DNA of 47,337 nucleotides from Ectothiorhodospiraceae bacterium (GTDB lineage: Bacteria > Pseudomonadota > Gammaproteobacteria > Nitrococcales > Aquisalimonadaceae): contig JAFIFV010000047.1 of the NCBI GenBank assembly GCA_020831845.1, forward strand, positions 1-47,337, in the 5' to 3' direction. Numbering within the stretch: the stretch's first letter is position 1; every line of letters begins with the position of its first letter. The notes beneath the pieces are model-generated. The model was not told the origin of the DNA. It made no database searches and saw only the letters and a list, made by a program, of their open reading frames with translations. Positions 1 through 7,419 of this stretch are shown here, in pieces. Position numbers and translations under genes: made by a program.

Positions 1-2
1 CT

Positions 3-26
3 GTCGGCCGGAGGGACCCGGCCGAC
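3..26. terminator. Short GC-rich hairpin at the window edge
   Basis: A 9-bp inverted repeat (3-11 with 18-26) encloses a 6-nt loop. It lies downstream of the minus-strand E1-fusion gene that ends at 131, so it could end that transcript. No T-run is visible because the window stops here. It could also be part of an intergenic repeat or belong to a gene outside the window. Confidence 0.3.
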
Positions 27-130
27 AAGCCCCCAGGGATGGGTTCACGGCGTGTCCGCAGCCAAGTCCCCAATCCCGGCCGGATCGAAGCCACCAACCG
101 GGCACATTGCTGCCTCTAAGCACGCGACGT

Positions 131-1570
131 CTACCGTTCGGCGCAGAAACCCTGGTAGTCCACGTAGCCGGGGAAGGGTTTACCCTCGCCGCAGTAGTCG
201 CAATCGGGGTTGCGGGGCATCTTCAGCTCATTGAAGCGCATGGCCAGGGCATCGAAATACAGCAGCCGCCCCACCAGCGGGTCGCCGATGCCGAGGATCA
301 GCTTGACCGCCTCGATGGACTGCAGTAGTCCGATCACGCCCGGCAACACCCCCAGCACCCCGGCCTCCGCACAGGAAGGCGCCAGCTCCGGCGGTGGCGG
401 CTCGGGAAACAGGCAGCGGTAACAGGGACCGGGAGCGTCTGCACGCCCGGGATAGAAGACGCTGACCTGGCCTTCAAACCGGAACACCGCGCCATGGACG
501 TTGGGTATGCCGTGCTTCACGCAGGCGTCGTTCACCAGATAGCGGGTGGGAAAATTGTCGGCGCCGTCCAGCACGACGTCGTAGCCGTCGAACAAGGCAT
601 CCACGTTGTCCGCGTTAAGATAACAATCGTGGGTAATCACGTTTACCGAGGGGTTCAGCGCGTGGATTCCGGCCCGGGCGGATTCCACCTTGGGCTCCCC
701 CACTCTGGCTTCGTTGTGTATCACCTGGCGCTGCAGGTTGCTGCGGTCCACCACATCGTGGTCCACCAGCCCGATGGTGCCGATACCCGCGGCGGCCAGG
801 TACAATGCCGCGGGAGAACCGAGACCTCCGGCTCCGACCAGCAGCACCTTGCTGTCCTGCAACTTCAACTGGCCCTGCTCCCCCACCTCCGGCATCAACA
901 GGTGGCGCGAATAGCGCTCCCGCGCCGCTGCATCCAGCATGCGCGGCACCTCGAACGGCAGGCCCTGATCCTTCCAGCGGTTGAAGCCGCCAGCCACCGA
1001 GCTGACATTGCTGTAGCCAAGCCGGCGCAGATCTTCCGCAGCGAACAGGGAGCGCGCGCCGCCGCCGCACAGCGTCATCACCGGCCGGTCCAGTTCCGGC
1101 ACGGCGTCCTCGATACGCAGTTCCAGAAAACCGCGCCCCAGATGCAGCGCCCCCGCGGGGCTGCCCGCAGCAATTTCATCCTGCTCCCGCACATCCACCA
1201 GCACAGCGCCCCGCTGCATGCGATCCCAGGCAGCCTGCGGTTCCAGCTCGACGATGTCCCGCCGCAGCGCGGCCAGCCTGTCGTCTCTGGCGCTGCCGCC
1301 CGCAACCGCCGGGATAATGGCAATGACGTCGCCATCCGCCACCGGTGTCGCGAGGCCCTCGAGCACCGAGACATGATGCTCGCCGACAAACACATTGACG
1401 AAGCGGCGCAGCTCGCCATCCGCCGTGAAGATGCGCGGCCCGACCCCCTCGTGCCTCGCACACAGATCGGCAAGCGCCTGGCCCACGGTGGAGCCGTGGA
1501 CCGCTACCTCTGCCTGCTGGTTGGTAAAGGGCCGCAGGGGCGTGGGGATACGTACGGTCACCTCGGTCAC
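131..1570 (-). CDS. Ubiquitin-like/MoaD domain-rhodanese-MoeB (E1-like) fusion protein
   Basis: A 479-residue fusion of three sulfur-carrier activities. Residues 1-92 resemble MoaD/ThiS/CysO beta-grasp carriers and end in Ala-Val-Ala-Gly-Gly (GG at 91-92). Residues about 100-207 form a rhodanese with active-site loop CGGGAR (Cys168). Residues about 212-479 are a ThiF/MoeB adenylyltransferase with the ATP-binding GAGGLGSP, catalytic-region SCAEAGVLG, and Cys pairs at 383/386 and 457/460 that fit the structural zinc. The family adenylates a carrier's C-terminal Gly and loads sulfur through the rhodanese. Here the carrier, loader and activator are one chain, so the carrier's GG is internal and not free. 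The start is GTG, overlapping the upstream JAMM gene by 4 bp (GTGA). The usual bacterial MoeZ order is MoeB then rhodanese; this one is reversed and has an added carrier. Confidence 0.88.
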   Translation of the reverse strand: MTEVTVRIPTPLRPFTNQQAEVAVHGSTVGQALADLCARHEGVGPRIFTADGELRRFVNVFVGEHHVSVLEGLATPVADGDVIAIIPAVAGGSARDDRLAALRRDIVELEPQAAWDRMQRGAVLVDVREQDEIAAGSPAGALHLGRGFLELRIEDAVPELDRPVMTLCGGGARSLFAAEDLRRLGYSNVSSVAGGFNRWKDQGLPFEVPRMLDAAARERYSRHLLMPEVGEQGQLKLQDSKVLLVGAGGLGSPAALYLAAAGIGTIGLVDHDVVDRSNLQRQVIHNEARVGEPKVESARAGIHALNPSVNVITHDCYLNADNVDALFDGYDVVLDGADNFPTRYLVNDACVKHGIPNVHGAVFRFEGQVSVFYPGRADAPGPCYRCLFPEPPPPELAPSCAEAGVLGVLPGVIGLLQSIEAVKLILGIGDPLVGRLLYFDALAMRFNELKMPRNPDCDYCGEGKPFPGYVDYQGFCAER

Positions 1571-1971
1571 GAACGGATGGTCTCCTCTTCAAACTGCCTG
1601 TCACGAAGTCGCCAGGCCCGCAGTTCGCCATCGGCACCGATAATCACATAGCTCCAGCCCGGCCAGGCCAGTTCCCGGTCGGTCTCGGACGGCGTGGGCT
1701 TGCCATCGGGATGACTATGATACACCCCGACCACCGCCAGGCCCTCCGCAGCCGCCTCCCGGTCCGTCCGCAGATAGTCCTCGGGATCGATCAGGTAACC
1801 GGTGCGGGGGTCATCGGCAATATTATTCATCGGCACCAGGCGAGTCACCTGGGTATGCCCCTCCGGCATTTCCTCACCCAGCAGCAGACCGCAGGCCTCG
1901 CGGGGTTGGGCCGCATCCGCCTGCCGTCGCAGCCCGGCCTGGACCCGACGCGGTAGCATGACGATTCGCAT
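1567..1971 (-). CDS. JAMM/MPN+ metalloprotease (Mec-like, M67 family)
   Basis: A 134-residue single-domain JAB1/MPN peptidase. The JAMM signature is complete: Glu25 in REACG, His85 and His87 in HSHP, Ser95 and Asp98, with the expected HxHP-x6-S-x2-D spacing, so an active zinc enzyme is expected. Family members cut after or beside the C-terminal Gly of ubiquitin-like proteins; M. tuberculosis Mec releases cysteine from CysO. The start at 1971 is chosen over upstream Met codons because it begins the conserved domain and leaves room for the divergent gene. The next gene starts inside its stop codon, so the protease and the UBL-rhodanese-E1 fusion are co-translated. Likely substrates are the internal diglycine of that fusion and perhaps the extended MoaD encoded near 13.2 kb; both are inferences. 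Confidence 0.88.
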   Translation of the reverse strand: MRIVMLPRRVQAGLRRQADAAQPREACGLLLGEEMPEGHTQVTRLVPMNNIADDPRTGYLIDPEDYLRTDREAAAEGLAVVGVYHSHPDGKPTPSETDRELAWPGWSYVIIGADGELRAWRLRDRQFEEETIRS

Positions 1972-2075
1972 GCCGCCAGTGTAACCCAAGCGGCGTCGAT
2001 GAAGGTTTCCCGTTTTCGCCGTTTCTGTTGGAATACCTGCGTGATTCCAATACAAGCGACTCCGGTGCCTTCCGA

Positions 2076-3209
2076 ATGACAGATGCGCAGATATCGTCAC
2101 GAGCAACCCCATCCCGAAATCGCACTATTGTTCTGGTTGGCACGCAAAAGGGACTGTTCCGCCTGGAAAGCGACAGGAACCGCCGGCAATGGACGCTGGA
2201 AGGCCCGCACCTGGCTGGCTACGAGGTGCTGCACGCGTGGCTGCACCCTCACCTGGCCGGTGTCGGTTATGCCGCCATTCGCCACGAGATCTGGGGTGCG
2301 CACCTCTACCGGACCCGGGACGGCGGTCGCAACTGGGAACCGCTTCACGCCATACCGGAATACCCTCCGGAGCGACATCAAGGCAATCTGAAGGCGATCT
2401 GGCATCTTGCTCCCGGGCTGCCCGGGGAGCCTGAAACACTGTATGCAGGCATCGACCCCGCCGGGTTGTTCCTGAGCCGGGACAGCGGCACATCATGGCA
2501 AGGTGTGGACAGCCTGAACTTCCATCCCACACGGACCACCTGGGAGCCGGCGAAGGGCGGGTTTTCCTTGCATTCCATCCACCACTGTCCGACCGCTCCG
2601 GAGCGACTCTATGCAGCGGTGTCAGCGGGGGGCGTCTACCGCAGTGACAATGCCGGAGGCGACTGGTACCCGATCAACAAGGGGGTTCGTGCCGAGAATC
2701 TTCCCACCGGTTACGCCGAGTCGGGACACAACATCCATCGCCTGGTGGTCCACCCGGTGAACCCGGATCGCCTCTACCGGCAGTGCTACAACGGCGTTTA
2801 CCGCAGTGATGACGGCGGCCTGGCCTGGACCGAGATCACCGAAGGCCTGCCCAGCGATTTCGGCTACGCGCTGGCAACCGAAGACGGCAACCCTGACGCC
2901 GTCTGGGTCATCCCTATCGACAGCAATCACCTTCGCACGGCGCCGGGTGGGCGGTTGCGCGTGTTCCGCTCCGCCGACGGCGGCAGGAGCTGGATCCCCC
3001 TGACCGAGGGGCTACCGCAGCAACATGCCTACGTAACCGTGTTGCGCGAGGCGCTTTGCCTGGACCGGCAATCGCCTGTGGGCGCCTATTTCGGCACGTC
3101 CAGCGGCCATGTGTTCGCCTCTTCCAATCATGGCGAGAGCTGGCAGTGCATCGCCGAGTTCCTGCCCCGAGTCCTCAGCGTGACAGTAAGCACGGAGCAT
3201 ACGGCATGA
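2076..3209 (+). CDS. BNR/sialidase-fold beta-propeller protein
   Basis: A 377-residue protein with repeated Asp-box motifs typical of BNR/VPS10/sialidase-like propellers: TRDGGRNW, SRDSGTSW, RSDNAGGDW, RSDDGGLAW, RSADGGRSW and SSNHGESW. These boxes shape the blades and do not by themselves imply sialidase activity. There is no signal peptide, so it is probably cytoplasmic. A TTG at 2028 could add 16 residues, but the ATG at 2076 is favoured because the extra stretch has no domain character. It is divergent from the JAMM/E1-fusion pair and overlaps yqeC by 4 bp (ATGA). From memory, similar BNR proteins sit beside MoaD/ThiS-like genes in other bacteria, which would link it to sulfur-carrier chemistry. 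The role is unknown. Confidence 0.8.
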   Translation: MTDAQISSRATPSRNRTIVLVGTQKGLFRLESDRNRRQWTLEGPHLAGYEVLHAWLHPHLAGVGYAAIRHEIWGAHLYRTRDGGRNWEPLHAIPEYPPERHQGNLKAIWHLAPGLPGEPETLYAGIDPAGLFLSRDSGTSWQGVDSLNFHPTRTTWEPAKGGFSLHSIHHCPTAPERLYAAVSAGGVYRSDNAGGDWYPINKGVRAENLPTGYAESGHNIHRLVVHPVNPDRLYRQCYNGVYRSDDGGLAWTEITEGLPSDFGYALATEDGNPDAVWVIPIDSNHLRTAPGGRLRVFRSADGGRSWIPLTEGLPQQHAYVTVLREALCLDRQSPVGAYFGTSSGHVFASSNHGESWQCIAEFLPRVLSVTVSTEHTA

Positions 3210-3961
3210 GTCATGGCAGCCTTTTTCAGGCGCTGGAGGCGGAATCAGGCCTCATCTGCGCCATCGGCGCCGGCGGCAAGAAGAGCACGCTATACACCCT
3301 GCTGGAAAACCACCCCGGCAGGGCGGCAATGACAGCCACGGTATTTACCTACGAACCGCCGCGCAGCCTGCAGGCCGCGGTGGTGGTGGACGAAGCCGAC
3401 CGCCTGCTGGGCCGCATTCGTGATCTGGAAGCGGCCCACGTGCTTTACGCCTGCCCGGCCGAAAAGGCAGGCCGGCTCGCCGGTCCGGACGCGGAAACGG
3501 TCCGCACCATACACCGTGAGGCCGGGTTCGCGCTCACGCTGATCAAGGCAGACGGCGCCCGCATGCGCAAGCTCAAGGCACCCGCCGGACATGAACCCAG
3601 CATCCCTGATTATGCGAACCGCGTACTGGTGCTGAGCTCCCTGTTGGCCGTGGGGCAGCCGCTATCGGATCGCATCGCGCACCGCCTTGAGCAGGTGCTG
3701 GAGTGCACTGGCCAGGCCGTGGGTTCGACGATCACGGCCGACACCATTGCCGCCCTGTACACACACCCCCTCGGGCTTCAGCGCAACACCGGAGACCATC
3801 GCCTGATCCCGGTGCTGAACATGGCGGACGGCCCGGAGCAGCAGCAAGCTGGCAAGGAGGCCGCAGCGCGGATACTCGGGGAGAGCGACCGCTACGATCG
3901 CGTGGTCCTGCTGAGCAACCGGCGGCCGGGACTGCTTGTGGACGTGATGACGCGCAGTTAA
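3206..3961 (+). CDS. yqeC: YqeC-family selenium/molybdenum hydroxylase accessory protein
   Basis: A 251-residue P-loop protein. The N-terminal segment CAIGAGGKKSTLY matches the nucleotide-binding loop of YqeC proteins, which are associated with maturation of selenium-dependent molybdenum hydroxylases. The middle motif IKADGARMRKLKAPAGHEP is also typical (lysine/arginine-rich, after the Walker B-like ALTLIKADGA). Length fits the family. The start ATG at 3206 overlaps the BNR gene's stop (ATGA), so the two are coupled. Its stop codon TAA is formed by the first bases of the foldback element that starts at 3958. The neighbourhood (E1-like MoeB fusion upstream, mobA at 6.5 kb) supports a Moco-related role. 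The exact reaction of the family is not settled. Confidence 0.8.
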   Translation: MSHGSLFQALEAESGLICAIGAGGKKSTLYTLLENHPGRAAMTATVFTYEPPRSLQAAVVVDEADRLLGRIRDLEAAHVLYACPAEKAGRLAGPDAETVRTIHREAGFALTLIKADGARMRKLKAPAGHEPSIPDYANRVLVLSSLLAVGQPLSDRIAHRLEQVLECTGQAVGSTITADTIAALYTHPLGLQRNTGDHRLIPVLNMADGPEQQQAGKEAAARILGESDRYDRVVLLSNRRPGLLVDVMTRS

Positions 3962-4145
3962 GGAAGCGCTGGAATATTCACGTTGTCGCGCTCGAGACCG
4001 GTTTTCGTTCGTGGCCAGAAGCAAGACGCCGCAGGTAGTGGTTTTGCCTGTGGCCGCTTGCCACACCGTCGCAGGCGAAAACCGTTGGATCTCCAAGGGG
4101 TTACGGCCAGATTTTTCGCGCTGCGTCGTTGCGGCGCTTCCTTAA
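3958..4145. repeat. 188-bp foldback (MITE-like) element with 12-bp terminal inverted repeats
   Basis: TTAAGGAAGCGC at 3958-3969 is repeated exactly inverted at 4134-4145. A second nested inverted repeat, GGTTTTCG at 4000-4007 with CGAAAACC at 4076-4083, lies inside. No coding potential is evident. The element fills the whole gap between the convergent yqeC and TPR genes, and the TTAA at each end supplies the TAA stop codon of each gene. A related 34-bp end lies at 42901-42934. The arrangement suggests a small non-autonomous mobile element or a paired-end structured repeat. It could also work as a two-way transcription terminator for the two convergent genes. Confidence 0.7.
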
Positions 4146-6508
4146 TGCAGTCGGCCCGGTTCGACGTCCAGGGCATCCAGGTGCCGGCGCAACTTCTGCA
4201 CACCTGGCGCCAGCAGTCCCAGCGTTCCCTCCGCCTTCTTCAGCGCCTGCCGCAGCAATTGCCTGGCCTCCTCCTGTCGGCCGCCATCCCGTAACAGAGC
4301 CGCGTACTTCGTCACGCATCCGATGTACTGCGGATGCCCCGCCCCCATGACCGACTCGGTTTCCTGGAGGGCGCGTTGAAGCATCGGTTCCGCCGTGCCG
4401 TGGTCTCCCTTGTCCACATAGAGCCCCGCCAGTTCCGCCAGCGTCATTACCGTATGCGGATGACGTTCGCCCAGCAGGCGCCCCCAGGTATCCAGATTGC
4501 GCCGATAGAGAGACTCGGCTTCGTCGAATTCCTTCTTCTCACGCAGCAGGTCGGCCAGGTTGTTGGCGCTGGTAGCAGTGGCCGGGTGTTCCAGGCCAAC
4601 CACCTTCTCCCAGATCTCCAGAGCCCGACGGTACAGCGGTTCCGCCTCGTCGTAACGGCCCATGGCGTCGAGCACCCCGGCAAGATTATGCAGGCTGGAT
4701 GCGGTGTCCATGTGATCTTCGCCCAGCACCTGCTCACGGATAGCCAATGCCTGGCGGAACAGTTGCTCCGCAGCCTGGAACTGTTCACGCGCGTCCATCA
4801 CCGTTCCGAGATTGTGAGCGCTGGCGGCGGTTGCCGGGTGCGAGGGACCAAAAGCCGTTTCCGCGATCCCCAACGCACGCTGGTACAGATCCTCGGCTGC
4901 CGCAAGATCGTCACCCGCGTAGAGCAGCCCTGCAAGGTTATCCAGGCACGCCGCCGTGGTGGGATGCTTCTGGCCGTACTGGCGCTCGGTGATCGTCAAC
5001 GCGCGCTGGTACAACTGCCGGGCCGCATCGTAATCCTGTAGCGCCTTGCACACCGCGGCCAGATTGTTCAGGTGGGGCAGCAGCTCCACGTGGCGATCGC
5101 CCAACGTCGCTTCCCGCTGTCTCAACGCCTCCCGGTACAGGGTGCGCGCCTCCTCCAGCCTGTTCTGCTGCTCCAGCAGCATGGCCAGACGATGCCTAGC
5201 AGCACGGGTGTCGACGGCATCCGCTGCCTGTTGCTGCAACTCCTGTAGCGCCTCGACCAGCACCGGCTCGGCCTCGGCCTGGCGCTGCTGCTCCAACAGC
5301 CATCCTCCGTAGGCGGACCGACCGGCGGCGGTGGATTGATGCGCGAGCGCCTGCTGGTAGAACGGTTCCAGCCCCTGCTCCAGCCCGAGATCCCTGAACG
5401 CCGCCGCAAGTTGCAACAACAAACCTGCCGATACGGCCGGGTCCTGGAGCGCCCAGTTGGAAACGGCGCTCGCGTAGTAATCCACCAGTGCTTGTTCCGC
5501 ACCCCACGCCTGCCACGCGGAAAACAGGTCTGCCCGGAACTCCGGCCGCAGCAGAATCTGCAGCACCTCCGGACGCGTCAGCGTCCGCGCCAGTTCCTCC
5601 CAGTGGGCTGCCTCTACCAGATGCCAGACTACAAGCACGGCGGCATCGGATGTTTCCCCGGCATGCAGCCGAGCCAGCCTGTCGTGCCACGCCTGGCGAT
5701 CCGCGCCATCGGGGAGCAGGCGGCGAGCGACGGCGTCCTGAACCGCTCCGCCCGCCAGCAGGCGCGCACTCCCTACGCGATAGAACAAGGACTCGGGAAG
5801 TTCCGCTCCGCACTCCAGCACTGCGAGTTGGGAGTCGGCAAGGCCGTCGCGGGACGCCCAGAGGGCGCGTGCAGCCTGCTGCTGTTGCTGCGACAGCGCG
5901 GCGACGACCTCGTCCATCCGGCCGGCCTGCTTATCCACGGGGTGCACATGCCAGCCGCGCTGCATCAGTGCCTCCGCCACCGGCCCGGGCGCAAGACTCA
6001 CCACCAGCCGGACGCCCTCGGGCATAAAGGCGGGCAACCAATCCAGCGAGGAGGCGTCCGCCATGCCCTCGAGCAGGTCGATGCCGTCCAGCACCAGCAC
6101 CAGCCGCCCTCGGGCGACCGTGCGTGCCAGCCAGTTGGGAAGCACTTCGCTGGCCGCATCGGCCATGGCCGGAGCCGGATCGCGCAAGCCCGCCGTCTCC
6201 CGCAGCCAGTTCAGCAGACGATGGACCAGCTTTTCCCGCCTGCGCGACTCCCGGCTGGCCCCCAGGTGGTGCACGAACACCGGCACCTCCTGATGTGAGG
6301 CGGCATAGTTCCGTGCCCAGTTTGCAAGCTGCGCCGACAGCGGGCCGTCCACGGCGCCGGTGAGTACCAGCGGCGGCTCCCGCCGGGCTGCGAACCGGTT
6401 CAGAGCTCGCTGCAGATCCTTGTCCACAGGGTGGCGCTCAGCCAGCCACTGACCATAGGCAGCCTGGCTGTTGCCGGCCACCGTGCTTGATTGCTGTTGT
6501 TCTCTCAT
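4142..6508 (-). CDS. STAND-like protein with degenerate P-loop and kinesin-light-chain-type TPRs
   Basis: A 788-residue protein. Residues about 35-190 resemble the NTPase of TEP1/NPHP3-like STAND proteins: PLVLTGAVDGPLS at 46-58 is at the P-loop position, FVHHLGAS near 78-85 matches the following strand, and LVLVLDGIDLLE at 136-147 is Walker B-like. The P-loop lacks the catalytic Lys (GAVDGPLS where GxxGxGKS is expected), so ATP hydrolysis is unlikely. From about residue 340 to the end it has TPRs with a 42-residue period of kinesin-light-chain type (NLAxLL..A..LYxRAL.I.E..xGxxHPxT). It is probably a cytoplasmic scaffold. It starts inside the mobA stop codon (ATGA), so it is co-translated with MobA. 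The stop codon comes from the foldback element. Partner and function are unknown. Confidence 0.8.
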   Translation of the reverse strand: MREQQQSSTVAGNSQAAYGQWLAERHPVDKDLQRALNRFAARREPPLVLTGAVDGPLSAQLANWARNYAASHQEVPVFVHHLGASRESRRREKLVHRLLNWLRETAGLRDPAPAMADAASEVLPNWLARTVARGRLVLVLDGIDLLEGMADASSLDWLPAFMPEGVRLVVSLAPGPVAEALMQRGWHVHPVDKQAGRMDEVVAALSQQQQQAARALWASRDGLADSQLAVLECGAELPESLFYRVGSARLLAGGAVQDAVARRLLPDGADRQAWHDRLARLHAGETSDAAVLVVWHLVEAAHWEELARTLTRPEVLQILLRPEFRADLFSAWQAWGAEQALVDYYASAVSNWALQDPAVSAGLLLQLAAAFRDLGLEQGLEPFYQQALAHQSTAAGRSAYGGWLLEQQRQAEAEPVLVEALQELQQQAADAVDTRAARHRLAMLLEQQNRLEEARTLYREALRQREATLGDRHVELLPHLNNLAAVCKALQDYDAARQLYQRALTITERQYGQKHPTTAACLDNLAGLLYAGDDLAAAEDLYQRALGIAETAFGPSHPATAASAHNLGTVMDAREQFQAAEQLFRQALAIREQVLGEDHMDTASSLHNLAGVLDAMGRYDEAEPLYRRALEIWEKVVGLEHPATATSANNLADLLREKKEFDEAESLYRRNLDTWGRLLGERHPHTVMTLAELAGLYVDKGDHGTAEPMLQRALQETESVMGAGHPQYIGCVTKYAALLRDGGRQEEARQLLRQALKKAEGTLGLLAPGVQKLRRHLDALDVEPGRLH

Positions 6509-7107
6509 CGGGATGCGGTTTCTTCCATCAGCCGTGCCTCCAGACTGGCACGTTCTTCCGGTGTGTTGACGTTGAGAAAGGTATCGGGCGCGTCGGAGAA
6601 ATCAACGCTGACCAGGCCGTGTCTGTCATACCAGCGGTCGATCTTGCGCTCCCCGGCTTCCAGGGATTGTTGAAGGTCGGTGAGCAGCGCCCTGGGAATC
6701 AACGCAAACACCGGCTGCAGACGACCCAGACCACTGGCCACCGCAATGGCCGCGCCCGCCTCCGCCCGCGCTTCCAGCAAACGGGAGACAAGGTCCGGGG
6801 GAATCAGCGGCGAGTCACACGGTACGCAACAGACAAGCTCGGTGTCCGCTGCCGCAAGTCCGGCGGCCATCCCGGCCAGCGGCCCGGCATAGTCACCAAA
6901 AGCATCGGCCACCACGGGAAAACCGAGCCGCTCATAGTCGGCGCGATTGCGGTTGGCGTTGATGAGCAGGGACTGTACCTGCGGACGCAGCCGCGAAACG
7001 ATGTGCTCGACCATGGCCGTACCGTTCAACGGCACCAGGCCCTTGTCCATACCCCCCATGCGCGTGGCCCGCCCGCCCGCCAGCACCAGTCCGGTTACTG
7101 CTGTCAT
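6505..7107 (-). CDS. mobA: Molybdenum cofactor guanylyltransferase MobA
   Basis: A 200-residue nucleotidyltransferase. It transfers GMP from GTP to Mo-molybdopterin to make the bis-MGD cofactor of DMSO-reductase-family enzymes such as respiratory nitrate reductase. The N-terminal motif LVLAGGRATRMGGMDKGL (residues 7-24) is the GTP-binding signature, PLAGMAAGL and CVPCDSPL follow with the metal-binding Asp, and NVNTPEE near the C-terminus is typical. Length matches the family. It is the first gene of a two-gene minus-strand unit; the TPR protein overlaps its stop by 4 bp. Its promoter must lie in 7108-7419, shared with the divergent NtrC-type regulator. A P-loop partner MobB is not next to it. 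Confidence 0.93.
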   Translation of the reverse strand: MTAVTGLVLAGGRATRMGGMDKGLVPLNGTAMVEHIVSRLRPQVQSLLINANRNRADYERLGFPVVADAFGDYAGPLAGMAAGLAAADTELVCCVPCDSPLIPPDLVSRLLEARAEAGAAIAVASGLGRLQPVFALIPRALLTDLQQSLEAGERKIDRWYDRHGLVSVDFSDAPDTFLNVNTPEERASLEARLMEETASR

Positions 7108-7419
7108 CGCTTTCCTCCAACCCCGTGCAGGAAGACTCCCGTATTACGGGACACCAGACCTTTCCCCTGGCCTCGCACGCATTGTCTGCGCTGACCGTGG
7201 AAAAGGATCCTTTACTCCCTCGTATCCTCGCATGGAAAGCACCGAAATGGGGCGCAGCATTGAACCCCCTCCGCCAGACTGGGTCAGAACTATCCAAACT
7301 GCACCGCAAAGTGGTACAAAAAGGGGCAGCATTTTGGCACGCGTTCACGTTATGCTAACAAGTTCACTCGTAATTAGTCTGTATCTAGACTTTCACTGAC
7401 GAGGACTATTTCCCAGGCC
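7108..7419. other. Divergent promoter region between mobA and the NtrC-type regulator
   Basis: These 312 bp hold no supported gene. The segment next to the regulator (7320-7400) is AT-richer than its surroundings, as expected for a promoter, and has a short inverted repeat AGTCT/AGACT at 7376-7391. A perfect 12-bp palindrome AAAGGATCCTTT sits at 7202-7213, nearer mobA. A TGGCAC at 7335 resembles the -24 box of sigma-54 promoters, but the GC expected at -12 is not in place. Confidence 0.5.

Noticed and set aside
2028..2075. TTG start giving 16 extra residues to the BNR protein
   Set aside because: The extension has no ribosome-binding site or domain character; ATG 2076 is simpler.
7335..7352. 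TGGCAC resembling a sigma-54 -24 box upstream of the NtrC-type regulator
   Set aside because: The GC pair required at -12 is missing at the right distance (it reads CG), so no complete site is present.
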